Of a DNA stretch of 22,628 nt, positions 9,416-17,636 are shown one piece after another (positions within the stretch are counted from its first letter, which is position 1; each line of letters starts with the position of its first letter). Source of the DNA: Silvimonas sp. JCM 19000 (GTDB lineage Bacteria > Pseudomonadota > Gammaproteobacteria > Burkholderiales > Chitinibacteraceae); contig BBFD01000025.1 of assembly GCA_001313065.1 (NCBI GenBank), positions 1 through 22,628 of the forward strand, read 5' to 3'. Under the pieces are notes generated by a model. The model saw nothing but the letters and a program-made list of their open reading frames with translations, was not told the DNA's origin and ran no database searches. The position numbers and the translations under genes are program-made.

Positions 9416-9535
9416 GGGGGCGTTGAAGTGGGGTCAGTTTGCGTACCGCCGGAGCGGAGGGGCCGGAGCGTACATAAGTACGTGAGGACGCCGAGCACCG
9501 CCGGGACGCAAAAATGGCCCCGCTACAACGCCCCC
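9416..9535. repeat. 120-bp inverted-repeat element (MITE-like or large hairpin)
   Basis: The left arm (9416-9444) and the right arm (9506-9535) are complementary at about 25 of 30 positions, both beginning GGGGGCGTTG when read inward. Two of the differences are G-U pairs on the plus-strand RNA. The interior has its own small hairpin, CGTAC-ATAA-GTACG (9469-9482). No coding potential or transposase is visible. It may be a miniature inverted-repeat element or a structured repeat. The neighbouring 9348-9415 also has CCCCGA (9393-9398) opposite TCGGGG (9414-9419). Confidence 0.65.
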
Positions 9536-9542
9536 CTCACCA

Positions 9543-9578
9543 CAAAAAAAAAGTGAGGGGCCAGGAGTCCCCTCACTT
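9543..9578 (-). terminator. Intrinsic terminator, probably for the porin gene
   Basis: On the minus strand AAGTGAGGGG (9578-9569) pairs with CCCCTCACTT (9560-9551), followed directly by a run of T (9552-9544). A third copy of CCCCTCAC at 9533-9540 could form an alternative stem with 9553-9560. It lies about 300 bases beyond the porin stop, leaving a long 3' region. Confidence 0.8.
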
Positions 9579-9881
9579 AAGTGCTTTTATGCTTTTCGCT
9601 GCATTACCAACCCGGTAACCCGCCTCCAGCACGCAAACCGCATGCTGGCGAAATAAGGCAGAGAGTCATACTCTTCACGTCGATTACTGCTTACCTCCAC
9701 CCCCGGTTTTCTGTTTAACCGGCGGCGCTACTCACAAACCAACCCCACCTGGAACAACAGCCGGATGACCAGGGTCACGCGGCTGTTGTTTTGAGTGCAG
9801 TGGCTTGTCCCGTAGACGGGAATCGTATCGTTCAGCCAGGCGTTGCCGCCCGGCTATGCCGACACAATCAGGCCCTGCGAC
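9579..9881. other. Non-coding stretch downstream of the porin, with hairpins
   Basis: No gene is visible. Hairpins: AACAACAGCCG (9753-9763) with CGGCTGTTGTT (9780-9790), 11 of 11 pairs, with TGACC-AG-GGTCA nested in the loop; and TCCCGT-AG-ACGGGA (9808-9821). These lie in the likely 3' untranslated region of the porin mRNA and may shield it or act as additional stops. I checked for a tRNA cloverleaf and did not find one. Confidence 0.55.
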
Positions 9882-11172
9882 TTACCACCATGCTTCTGCT
9901 TGAACGCCGATCGAGCTGCCGGACGTAGCGCCGTTGTAAACGCTAGCAGTGCCGTCAGTGTTGAAGGTGTTCATTGCGCCGTTCTTGGCCGCATCGTTCC
10001 ACTTGGCGTAGGTGTAGAACAGACGCAGTTCCGGACGGGCATAAGCGCCACGGCCAGCAGCTGCGGTCAGTGCAAACGTCACCTTGCCCAGAGTCTGGGT
10101 CGAACCTTGGTCCGGCTTGAACGACTCGTAGCCCACTTCAGTGGCGAAACCGAAGATGTCGGTGAAGTGATACTGCGGACGCGCGCCGATTGCCCACCAG
10201 GTGTCATCGCCAGCGGTTTCATACTTGTCTTTACGATAAACAGCGTGGGCCATCAGGGTCCAGTTGCTGTTCTTCGGCTCAAGCGTGATGTTGTCGAAGA
10301 CTGGGTGGTGCTGTCGTCGGTGGTCGCAGAGGTGTTCACTTGCGAGAAGTTACCCGTTGCGTTGGCGCCACGGCCGTATTGCAGACCAACACGGTTGGAG
10401 CCGAGGTCAGCAACCGGGTGATCGAAGGCAGCGGACAGGTACCAGCCGTTCTTGGCAGCAGCCGTCGGGGTGATCACACCAGCCGAGTTGGCGGTGTCGT
10501 CAGCCTTGTCGCCGAAAGTTGCGCCGGCGTTGAAGGTGAACGCGCCCGGGCCAGCCACAACGTTGGAAACCTTGAACAGGTTTTCCAGCCAGGTGCGGTT
10601 GGTGTGAGCGGTGTCGATCGGACGCATCAAAGCGTAGCTGAACAGCGCGCCGCTGTTGCCCAGGGCTACGTTTTCGATACCAGCACCGTCGCCGTCACCG
10701 ACCAGGTACTTGTAATCGAGCATGTGCAGGTCAGGACGATCGTAGTAACGACGGCCAACCCACAGCACAGCGTCTTTCAGCGCGCCGTCACCGAAGTGCG
10801 AAACGCTGATGTAGTTTTGTGCGAAGTTGGTCTTGTTGCTGCCCCAATCCGAGTACGGAGCATCCGCCTGGATCATGGTGTGGGCAACCCACTGAGCGCC
10901 GTTCGACTGGTTGAACACCGGGATGTCCAGGCCGATTTCGGCGTAGGCATCACATTCGTTACCCAGACGGAACTTGGCGTAGCCACGCCAAAACATTCGG
11001 CCGTGCCGCCCTTGCCGGCGACGCCCCAGCCTGCACGGAAGTAGCCCGTGGAGGTCACGCTGCCGATGGCAGATTGAACGGCGGTAGGAACCACGTCGTC
11101 CGCGAAGGACATTGCGCCGGCTACCAGCATCGCTGCAGCGGCGATCTGAGTAATGCGGAACTTGTATGCCAT
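9882..11172 (-). CDS. lamB: LamB-family maltoporin-like carbohydrate porin
   Basis: Outer-membrane sugar porin of about 430 residues, an 18-strand beta barrel in the LamB family. The signal peptide is MAYKFRITQIAAAAMLVAGA, cut near SFA. The mature start STGYFRAGWGVAGKGG followed by ECF and YAKFRLGNECDAYAEIGLD matches LamB, as do RRYYDRPDLHMLDYKY, GAGIENVALG, and the C-terminal LFYTYAKWND and terminal GVQAEAWW, ending in aromatic residues as barrel proteins need. Two frameshifts, near 10990-10993 (T or G run shortened) and near 10297 (TTT read as TT), split it. ATG at 11172 follows a GAGAGAG site. The likely role is delivering sugar to the periplasmic binding proteins encoded at 1856-4883. Whether it is truly maltodextrin-specific cannot be told. 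Confidence 0.92.
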
Positions 11173-11270
11173 TTTGTTACTCTCTCTTTTCTCGAGTGGA
11201 AAACCCGTCTATGCGGGGGCTTCAGATAGCTCGCTTCGCTGCCACGACGCTTGCTAATCGGGTACTTCGA

Positions 11271-11401
11271 GCTGGCGAAATTACAAGATAAGCCAGCCGT
11301 CAGTTCAATCCTGGCGTTGTCATTTGCCTGTTTGAGGGATGTCGGCAACGACAGGATTCTATTTCTGGCCTCACGGCACTGCCGTGGGGCCTTTGTTTGT
11401 T
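11271..11401 (+). ncRNA. Candidate small RNA opposite the porin leader
   Basis: Three stems occur in a row. GCTGGC (11271-11276) pairs with GCCAGC (11292-11297). AATCCTGGCGTTG (11307-11319) pairs with CAACGACAGGATT (11346-11358), 12 of 13. GGCCTCACGGC (11367-11377) pairs with GCCGTGGGGCC (11381-11391), 11 pairs with one U-G, and is followed by TTTGTTTGTT. The wobble pair and the T-rich tail only work in the plus-strand RNA, so a plus transcript ending near 11401 is favoured. It could equally be leader structure of the porin mRNA on the other strand. No clear promoter was recognised. Confidence 0.4.
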
Positions 11402-11664
11402 CAGTGTCTGAGCGGTCAGTATCGAGGCGGGTGGGTTAAACCCAATGTCGGCCTGACGCTGAGCAATTTGTCATCGGCAAAATTCCTTAAACCTGCCTGA
11501 ATCGAAAATCGCTCGGGATTCGTGCGCCGCTGGCGTTTCCTTCCCCGAAACTGTGCGTTGAACGATAAGCAGCGGGGGAAGGGGTCGAAATCAGTAGAAC
11601 ACCTGTCGGGGTTTTTTTGCGTACGGTGTTTGCTGTATGCGTTTTGGCGGGGTTTAGGGACAAT

Positions 11665-11681
11665 TGCACAAGACTTGTGCA
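11665..11681. promoter_or_regulatory. 17-bp palindrome, possible operator
   Basis: TGCACAAGACTTGTGCA is a perfect 8-bp inverted repeat around a central A. It lies about 490 bases upstream of the porin start and 360 upstream of gmk. The form suits a dimeric repressor or activator; the protein is unknown. Confidence 0.4.
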
Positions 11682-12039
11682 GAAAACCGCTGAAATGAGG
11701 GTGTTTTGCGTAGTTTGTTGCACTGCACTACGAAAAAAACGTCGTTTGTATCCGCGTTTTATTTATGTTGCATAAATCAAACACTCATCCCCCAAATCCG
11801 TCCGTTGATACCTGCAAGGGCGTCAGTCGATGCTCACAAAATCGCTGCGGCGCGTTTCTTTGATCCCGGCAATGAGCGCGTGAGGGCAGAAACCGGGCCA
11901 GATATCGCCTATATGACATATATATAAGTGGCCCCCATGGAGCGCGACGTTGCCGCGTGATGGCCGCTTTTCGCTGCATCTGAACGGCACCTGGTTTTGT
12001 GCTACCCTGCTACCCAGTTTTCAGACGGATTTTTTTTCC

Positions 12040-12654
12040 ATGGCAAAAGGCACCATTTATGTCGTGACCGCCCCTTCCGGCGCGGGCAAGACCACGCTGG
12101 TTGCGGCGCTGCTTGCGGCAGACCAGCAAATCCAGCTTTCCATTTCGTACACCTCGCGCCCGGCGCGCGCGGGCGAAGTCGAAGGCAAAGACTATTACTT
12201 TGTTGACCGCGCCAAGTTCGAAAGCATGATTGCGTCGGGCGACTTTCTGGAGTGGGCCGAGGTTTACGGCAACTACTACGGCACATCGCGCGCCTGGATC
12301 GAATCAGTCATCGAGAACGGCCGCGACATCCTGCTCGAAATCGATTGGCAAGGCGCGCAGCAAGTACAAAAGCTGTTCCCGGAATCAGTTGGCATCTTTG
12401 TACTGCCGCCATCGATTGCTACGCTGGAACAACGCCTGCGCGCGCGCGGCAAAGACACGGAAGAAGTGATCCAGCTGCGCATGGCCAAGGCCCGCGAAGA
12501 AATGGGCCATGTCAGCGAAGCGCAATACGTCATCATCAATGAACACATCGATGACGCCGTGCGTGACATCATCAGCGTGGTGCGCGCCGAACGCCTGCGC
12601 GGCGAACGTCAGGCCATTCGGCATGCCGCGCTGGTCGAGGCGCTCAAAGCCTGA
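12040..12654 (+). CDS. gmk: Guanylate kinase
   Basis: Phosphorylates GMP to GDP using ATP in purine nucleotide metabolism; cytoplasmic. The 204-residue protein has the P-loop [10 protein letters not shown] near residues 10-19, GMP-binding residues in [19 protein letters not shown], and [12 protein letters not shown], and is of normal family length. The start at 12040 ([18 protein letters not shown]) fits homologues. An in-frame upstream ATG at 11950 would add 30 residues with no family support. The ribosome site is weak (ACGGA before an eight-T run). Intact, without frameshifts. It begins the conserved gmk-rpoZ-spoT cluster that links GTP supply, RNA polymerase and (p)ppGpp control. Confidence 0.97.
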   Translation: MAKGTIYVVTAPSGAGKTTLVAALLAADQQIQLSISYTSRPARAGEVEGKDYYFVDRAKFESMIASGDFLEWAEVYGNYYGTSRAWIESVIENGRDILLEIDWQGAQQVQKLFPESVGIFVLPPSIATLEQRLRARGKDTEEVIQLRMAKAREEMGHVSEAQYVIINEHIDDAVRDIISVVRAERLRGERQAIRHAALVEALKA

Positions 12655-12737
12655 CCCCTTCTGCTACAATGCTGACCTCAACGCCATCACGGATTCGTGC
12701 TGGCCGTTTCAGTTTTTCTGGAATCTGGAGATACCCA

Positions 12738-12944
12738 ATGGCTCGCATTACCGTCGATGATTGCCTGCACCGCATCGAAAACCGCTTTGATCTGACGCTG
12801 GTGGCCGCTTATCGCGCTCGCCAGATCGCCAATGGCTCCACCCCGCAAGTGGACGCCCCGGGCCGTGACAAACCCACCGTACTGGCGCTGCGTGAAGTGG
12901 CAGCCGGCATCGTGGGCCGTGAAGTCCTGAACCGTCGTTCCTGA
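12738..12944 (+). CDS. rpoZ: RNA polymerase omega subunit
   Basis: Small subunit that helps assemble the RNA polymerase beta-prime chain and, in several bacteria, forms part of a ppGpp site. The 68-residue protein begins [20 protein letters not shown] and contains the conserved [12 protein letters not shown] and [16 protein letters not shown]. Length and sequence match the betaproteobacterial form. The ATG at 12738 follows CTGGAG. It lies 83 bases after gmk; TACAAT at 12665-12670 may be a -10 box for an internal promoter, but no good -35 is seen. Intact. Confidence 0.97.
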   Translation: MARITVDDCLHRIENRFDLTLVAAYRARQIANGSTPQVDAPGRDKPTVLALREVAAGIVGREVLNRRS

Positions 12945-12960
12945 TTGTCATGACATAGCC

Positions 12961-12997
12961 GGGGCGCGCGGGTCTGTTAATCAGGCTTGCCCGCCCC
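12961..12997 (+). other. Hairpin between rpoZ and spoT
   Basis: GGGG (12961-12964) and CGGG (12969-12972) pair with CCCG (12990-12993) and CCCC (12994-12997), with an inner CTG/CAG pair of arms. No T tract follows, so it is not a standard terminator; it may tune read-through or mRNA processing before spoT. Confidence 0.35.
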
Positions 12998-13050
12998 AAA
13001 CTGTCCGCTATGGAAACGATGCTCGCTGCTGCAGATGTACCGACCTGGCC

Positions 13051-15222
13051 ATGAAAGCGCCAGCGGTGATTACGGCTGCCAATCACTTTCTGAGTGAGGA
13101 CACGGCTTATTTGAAGGCGGACGACCGGATGTTTCTGGCGGCCGCCTTCAAGTTTTTTTCCGAGGCCGCCCACCGCGGCCAGAGCCGGCAAAGCGGCGAG
13201 CCGTACATCTCGCATCCGCTGGCCGTGGCCACCATCCTGACGTCGTGGCATCTGGATGCGCAGGCCTTAGCCGCCGCGCTGCTGCACGATGTGATGGAAG
13301 ACAGCGGCATCACCAAGCTCGAGCTCACCGAAAAGTTTGGCAAGCACGTGGCCGAACTGGTCGATGGCATGAGCAAGATCGACAAGCTTGAATTCCAGAG
13401 CAAGGAAGTCGCGCAAGCGAGAACTTCCGCAAAATGCTGCTGGCCATGGCGCGCGACCTGCGCGTCATCCTGATCAAGCTGGCCGACCGGCTGCACAATA
13501 TGCGCACCATGGATGCCATGCGCGCGGACAAGCAAAAAAACGCATTGCCCGCGAAACCATGGAAATCTACGCGCCGATTGCCAACCGTATCGGCCTGAAT
13601 GCGGTGTACCTGGAACTGGACGATCTGTCGTTCAAGTATCTGTATCCGCATCGCTACGAAGTCTTGTCCAAGGCGCTCAAAGCCGCGCGCGGTAACCGCC
13701 GCGAAGTGGTGACCAAAATTCTTGAAGGCCTGCGCACCAAGCTGGCCGATTCCGGGCTGGAAGCCAGCGTGTCTGGCCGCGAAAAAAAACCTGTACAGCA
13801 TCTATCGCAAGATGCAGGAAAAGCACCTCAGCTTTTCTGAAGTGCTGGATATCTATGGCTTTCGCGTCATCGTGAAAGACGTGTCGTCGTGTTATCTGGC
13901 CATCGGCGCGCTGCATGCGCTGTACAAGCCGATTCCGGGCAAGTTCAAAGATTACATCGCCATCCCCAAGGCCAACGGCTATCAAAGCTGCATACCACGC
14001 TGTTTGGCCCGTATGGCATCCCGATTGAAATCCAGATCCGCACGCAAGACATGCATCGCATTGCCGATGCCGGTGTGGCCTCGCACTGGATGTACAAGAG
14101 CGGCGACGATGGCTTCTCTGAAGTGCAGCAAAAGACGCACCAATGGTTGCAGTCGCTGCTGGAACTGCAGAGCGAATCGGGTGATGCGGTCGAATTCCTC
14201 GAACACATCAAGGTCGATCTGTTCCCGGATCAGGTGTATGTGTTTACGCCCAAGGGCAAGATTCTGAGCATGCCGGCAGGCGCGACTTGCGTCGATTTTG
14301 CTTATGCCGTGCATACCGACATCGGCAATCGTTGTATCGCCGCCAAGATCAATCACGAGCTGGTGCCGTTGCGCAGCCGTCTGAAAAGCGGCGACCAGGT
14401 CGAGATTGTGACCGCCGCCCACGCCAAGCCCAATCCGTCGTGGCTGACCTTTGTAACGACGGGCAAGGCGCGTTCGCATATCCGCCATTTCCTCAAGACC
14501 ATGCGTTTTGAAGAATCGGTGCATCTGGGCGAGCGCTTGCTGGCGCAGGCATTTGCCACGCTGCACACGCAATTCAAGCCGCTGGGCGAAGAGGTGTGGG
14601 ACCGCTATCTGAAAGAAAGCAGCGCCCGCACGCGCGAAGAAGTGCTGGCGGATATCGGCCTGGGCCAGCGTCTGGCCGTGGTGGTGGCCAAACGTCTGCT
14701 GCAGTTGTCAGGCCAGTGGCAAGACGAAGTGCCGGGTTCGGGCGGGCGCAAGATGACGTCGGTGACCATCCGTGGCACCGAAGGCATGGCCATCCAGTTT
14801 GCCCGTTGCTGTGCGCCAATCCCGGGCGACCCCATCATCGGCCTGGTCAAAAAAAAGATCAGGGCTGGTCATCCACACGCATGACTGTCCGCAGATTTCC
14901 GGCCGTGGCCGCATCGACGCCGACAAGTTTATCGACGTGGAATGGGATCCGGAATCCAACCGCCTGTTTGACGTGCCGGTACGTGTGCTGACCGAAAACG
15001 CCCGTGGCGCGCTGGCGCAAATCACCTCGCCATTGCCGAGGCCGAAGCCAATATCGTTTCGGTGGTGACCCAGCATGCCGAGAGCGAAGGCGACCGCTTT
15101 ATGCACATCCAGTTTGTGCTGCAAGTCGCCAACCGCGCGCATCTGCGCGCGTGATGCGTAGCTTGCGCCAGTTGCCAGTGGTGTTCCGCATCCAGCGTAT
15201 GCGCGGTAACGAGAAAGTCTGA
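13051..15222 (+). CDS. spoT: Bifunctional (p)ppGpp synthetase/hydrolase
   Basis: Makes and degrades the stringent-response alarmones pppGpp and ppGpp. About 724 residues after repair. An N-terminal HD hydrolase domain carries [10 protein letters not shown] and [10 protein letters not shown]. The synthetase domain has [20 protein letters not shown], the SpoT-type [15 protein letters not shown], and [18 protein letters not shown] domain ([20 protein letters not shown]) and a C-terminal ACT domain follow. The intact HD residues argue for real hydrolase activity. Seven frameshifts: near 13427 (G lost), 13534 (A run), 13783 (A gained), 13987 (C lost), 14849 (A gained), 15035 (G lost) and 15152 (G lost). 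The ATG at 13051 lacks a strong ribosome site and overlaps the stop of a 14-codon upstream frame starting at 13011. Last gene of the gmk-rpoZ-spoT cluster. Confidence 0.95.
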
Positions 15223-15300
15223 TCTTGTGCCGCGCCGGGCCAGGCACCTTGCCCGGCTCACTCCTCTTCCATCGCGATCCGTAGATTTCTGCTCTGGCCA

Positions 15301-15331
15301 CTTTGAGTGGTGGGGCTTGCCCCACCCTATG
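15301..15331 (+). repeat. Dispersed stem-loop repeat, copy 2
   Basis: Partner of 9317-9347, 29 of 31 identical. The core GGTGGGGCTTGCCCCACC keeps the 7-bp stem and CTTG loop; the loop-closing pair is G-C here and T-A in copy 1. It lies between spoT and the transporter, again just after a gene end. Confidence 0.75.
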
Positions 15332-15443
15332 CCGCCGCTGCATCCGAGCGGGCAGCAACTGGCATGCGGCGGGTCAGCGCTCGCGGCTACAGCGCCGCTG
15401 TGGGGCTGCGCCACGCCATTCGTCACCATTTAGGACAATGGCA

Positions 15444-15472
15444 TTGACCTAATCCATCGCCATTTCTACACT
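15444..15472 (+). promoter_or_regulatory. Sigma-70 promoter of the EamA transporter
   Basis: TTGACC (15444-15449) and TACACT (15467-15472) are separated by exactly 17 bases, matching the consensus at 5 of 6 and 4 of 6 positions. The start of transcription would be near 15479, leaving a leader of about 95 bases. Confidence 0.6.
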
Positions 15473-15572
15473 CCGGGCATGTCGTTTGCTTTATGGCATG
15501 CGGGTAACTCCGCTCACGCCTCATGGCCACAAGCCGCCGAGGACTATCGCCAATTTCCTACCGGAAATGATC

Positions 15573-16496
15573 ATGACTTTCAAATTTGCTGCACGGCCAG
15601 TGCCTTTGGCCACGGCTGCCGCCTTGTTCTGGGCGGGTAACTTTGTTGCCGGCCGCGCCATTAACGGCGAACTCTCTCCCCTCTCCCTCTCTTTTGGTCG
15701 CTGGATACTCGCTTTGCTGTGCCTTGCACCGCTGGCTTTGCCGCGTCTGCGTGGGGCATGGCCGCAACTCAAGCAACATTGGCGCACTGTGCTGGTGCTG
15801 GGGCTGCTGGGGGTCACCCTATGCAATACGCTGATTTATCGCGGCGTGGCGCATACCACCGCCACTAATGCGGTGATGCTGAACGCGTTTGTGCCGATCA
15901 TGGTATTGCTGGCTGGCCGCATGTTTCTGGGCCAGAGCATGAGCTGGATGCAATGCATAGGCAGCGCGCTGTCATTCTGCGGCGTGGCTGTAATCCTGAC
16001 TCACGGCGCACCGGCGCAATTACTTAGCCTTAATCTGAACCCCGGCGACTTGTGGGTGTTTGCCGCCGTGGCATGTTGGGCGCTCTACACGCTCACGCTG
16101 CGCAAAGTACCCACCGGCATCGACAAGATTGCCATGCTGTTTGCCACTATCCTGGTCGGCACCGTGATGCTGGCACCCGCCGTGCTGTGGGAATGGGCGC
16201 ATCAGGCGTGCCTGCTTTGAGCGTGCACAGTGCCAGCATCGTGCTGTTCCTCGGTATTTTTTCCGTCGGTACTGGCCTATCTGTTTTACAACATTGCGGT
16301 GGCCCAACTCGGTGCCGCGCGCGCCAGCAGCTTTATGCATCTGATTCCGGCTTTCGGCGCGGTGCTGGCGATGTTGCTACTGGGCGAACACGTGCAATGG
16401 TGGCATCTGGCCGGCCTCGCCAATGTGTTGGCGGGCGTGGCGCTCAGCAACGGCATGTTGCCGCGCTTGAGTTTGCCGCGACCGGCATTGCGCTAA
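15573..16496 (+). CDS. EamA/DMT-family inner-membrane transporter
   Basis: Drug/metabolite transporter superfamily protein of about 307 residues, predicted with ten membrane spans in two EamA repeats. The first repeat begins ATAAALFWAGNFVAGRA, the typical EamA opening, and contains NTLIYRGVAHTTATNAVML. The second contains WALYTLTLRKVP and, after repair, GIFPSVLAYLFYNIAVAQLG and MHLIPAFGAVLAMLLLGE. Substrate unknown; relatives export amino acids or metabolites. Two frameshifts near 16207 (GGG read as GG) and 16257-16262 (one extra T) separate the last four spans. The ATG at 15573 has a CGGA site at a suitable distance; 15567 is an alternative start two codons earlier. It is a single-gene unit with its own promoter and terminator. 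Confidence 0.92.
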
Positions 16497-16504
16497 AAAC
16501 CAGA

Positions 16505-16532
16505 GGCGTCCGCGAGCGGACGCCTTTTTTTT
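16505..16532 (+). terminator. Intrinsic terminator of the EamA transporter
   Basis: GGCGTCCG (16505-16512) pairs with CGGACGCC (16517-16524) around loop CGAG, followed by eight T residues (16525-16532). It starts nine bases after the stop codon. Confidence 0.93.
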
Positions 16533-16550
16533 GCGCCTGTGCCGTGCGCG

Positions 16551-17466
16551 CTAGCGGCATTGCGGCGGCAACATCTTGCGCGGGATATCGGGGCTGAGGC
16601 AGCGCCAGGTGACGTCGTATCTGCATTGGCCACCGGGCTAAGAATTAGCCGCAGGCCTGTCACCGGCCGCACCATGCCAAAGCGCAATTCCAGTTGGCCG
16701 TTGGCGGTATCCAGATGCAGGTCGGACACTTCCTCTGGCATTGCAGCATCAAAGCCCGCCGCCTGGAGCGACGGCGGCACCTCATGATGCTGGCGATAAT
16801 ATTTGCCCACCGCCGTGGCTGCGGCCTGTTCATACTCCAGCGCCGCATCAACGCTGGCCCGGCCATTGATGTTGTCATAAGCGGGCGCGATCACCGCCTG
16901 CACCATGCGCGGCACGATCACCGCCACCAGGATACCCAGTGCCATGATCGGCCGACTGGCGACGCCACCACGCTGTTCCAGTTCTTCAATCTGCAACAGG
17001 TAATCCGGCTGCCGCGTCTTGACCTCGTCGATCAGCTTGCGGCAATGCCGGTAATACAAAGCATTGGCCACCAGAGGCGGCCCGAACAGCAAGGCCAGCA
17101 CCACCGCCGTGATAACGGCGATGCCTATGGTCTGGCTGAACATCACCAGGATCAGCAAGCCCAGCGTCACCAACAGGGTCGGCACCACCATCGCCACTGC
17201 GGCCCACAGCCACATTTTGCGATAGAGCAACCAGTACATCGAAACCAGCAAGGCCGCCCAGTTCCAGCTCAGGCCCACGCGGCCTTGTTCGTCGAAATTG
17301 ATAAATTCGGCAGATAGTAATCCTGGTTTCTCGGCCCCAGCAGTGCCTGGTACAAGACCTGTTGCGCTTCGTGGCCGGTGAGCGGGCGCAGCACGGCACC
17401 ACAGCTATAGCAACGGTCCGCCGTTGTATCGTTCACTTTGTCGCATTGCGGACATTCAACGTTCAC
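16551..17466 (-). CDS. Membrane protein with zinc ribbon, DUF2628-like block and pilin-like C-terminus
   Basis: Uncharacterised protein of about 305 residues after repair. Residues 1-25 hold a four-cysteine zinc ribbon (CPQC and CYSC). A block with GLSWNWAALLVSMYWLLYRK and two or three membrane spans resembles DUF2628. The C-terminal third begins with a hydrophobic helix (MALGILVAVIVPRMVQAVIA) followed by PAYDNINGRASVDAAL and TAVGKYYRQHHEVPPSL. This matches the alpha-1 helix and following region of type IV major pilins, and the end WRCLSPDIPRKMLPPQCR has the pilin disulfide-loop pattern. No prepilin cleavage site precedes the helix. Frameshifts lie near 17303 (T run shortened) and 16617 (one base lost). 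The terminal TAG is at 16551. The pilin-like domain probably faces the periplasm. Function unknown. Confidence 0.8.
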
Positions 17467-17636
17467 TTGCTGCTTCCCTTAAGCCCTGGCGTCTGGCGCG
17501 CCGTGCGGGCATGTTTTTTTAGTGGGAAACATTATGTCCGAGCTTATTTGCGTGTATCAAACCAGTAAGCTTTTGTAATGCAGAATTTACAACACGCTGG
17601 TCGGCGATGGCCGTGCCCTTTGCGCGAGCGGGCCAT

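Larger units (their letters stand above)
11173..12039. other. Long intergenic region between porin and gmk
   Basis: These 867 bases carry no convincing protein gene. They must hold the porin promoter (leftward) and the gmk promoter (rightward). Visible features: three consecutive hairpins (11271-11391, listed separately); palindrome TGGGTTAAACCCA (11432-11444); palindrome TGCACAAGACTTGTGCA (11665-11681); ATTTATG-TTG-CATAAAT (11761-11777); and a very AT-rich patch with TATATATAA (11919-11927) about 110 bases before gmk that may be a -10 zone. A 78-codon minus-strand frame (11723-11487) has no recognisable family. Confidence 0.55.
15223..15566. other. Intergenic region between spoT and the EamA transporter
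   Basis: No gene is seen. It holds a GCCGGGC (15234-15240)/GCCCGGC (15251-15257) hairpin that may end spoT transcription although no T tract follows, the second copy of the dispersed stem-loop (15301-15331), a further GC-rich inverted structure around 15380-15414 (for example ACAGC-GCC-GCTGT), and the transporter promoter (15444-15472). Confidence 0.6.

Noticed and set aside
9323..9556. A 77-codon plus-strand frame across the repeat region after the aldo/keto reductase
   Set aside because: It runs through a stem-loop repeat, an inverted-repeat element and a terminator; coding is unlikely.
9590..9720. Possible tRNA in the porin-reductase intergenic region
   Set aside because: No acceptor stem, T-arm consensus or cloverleaf could be assembled.
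11487..11723. A 78-codon minus-strand frame upstream of the porin
   Set aside because: No family resemblance, no convincing ribosome site, and it contains the 17-bp palindrome and likely regulatory DNA.
11950..12039. N-terminal extension of guanylate kinase from the ATG at 11950
   Set aside because: The extra 30 residues have no counterpart in the family; the conserved protein starts at 12040.
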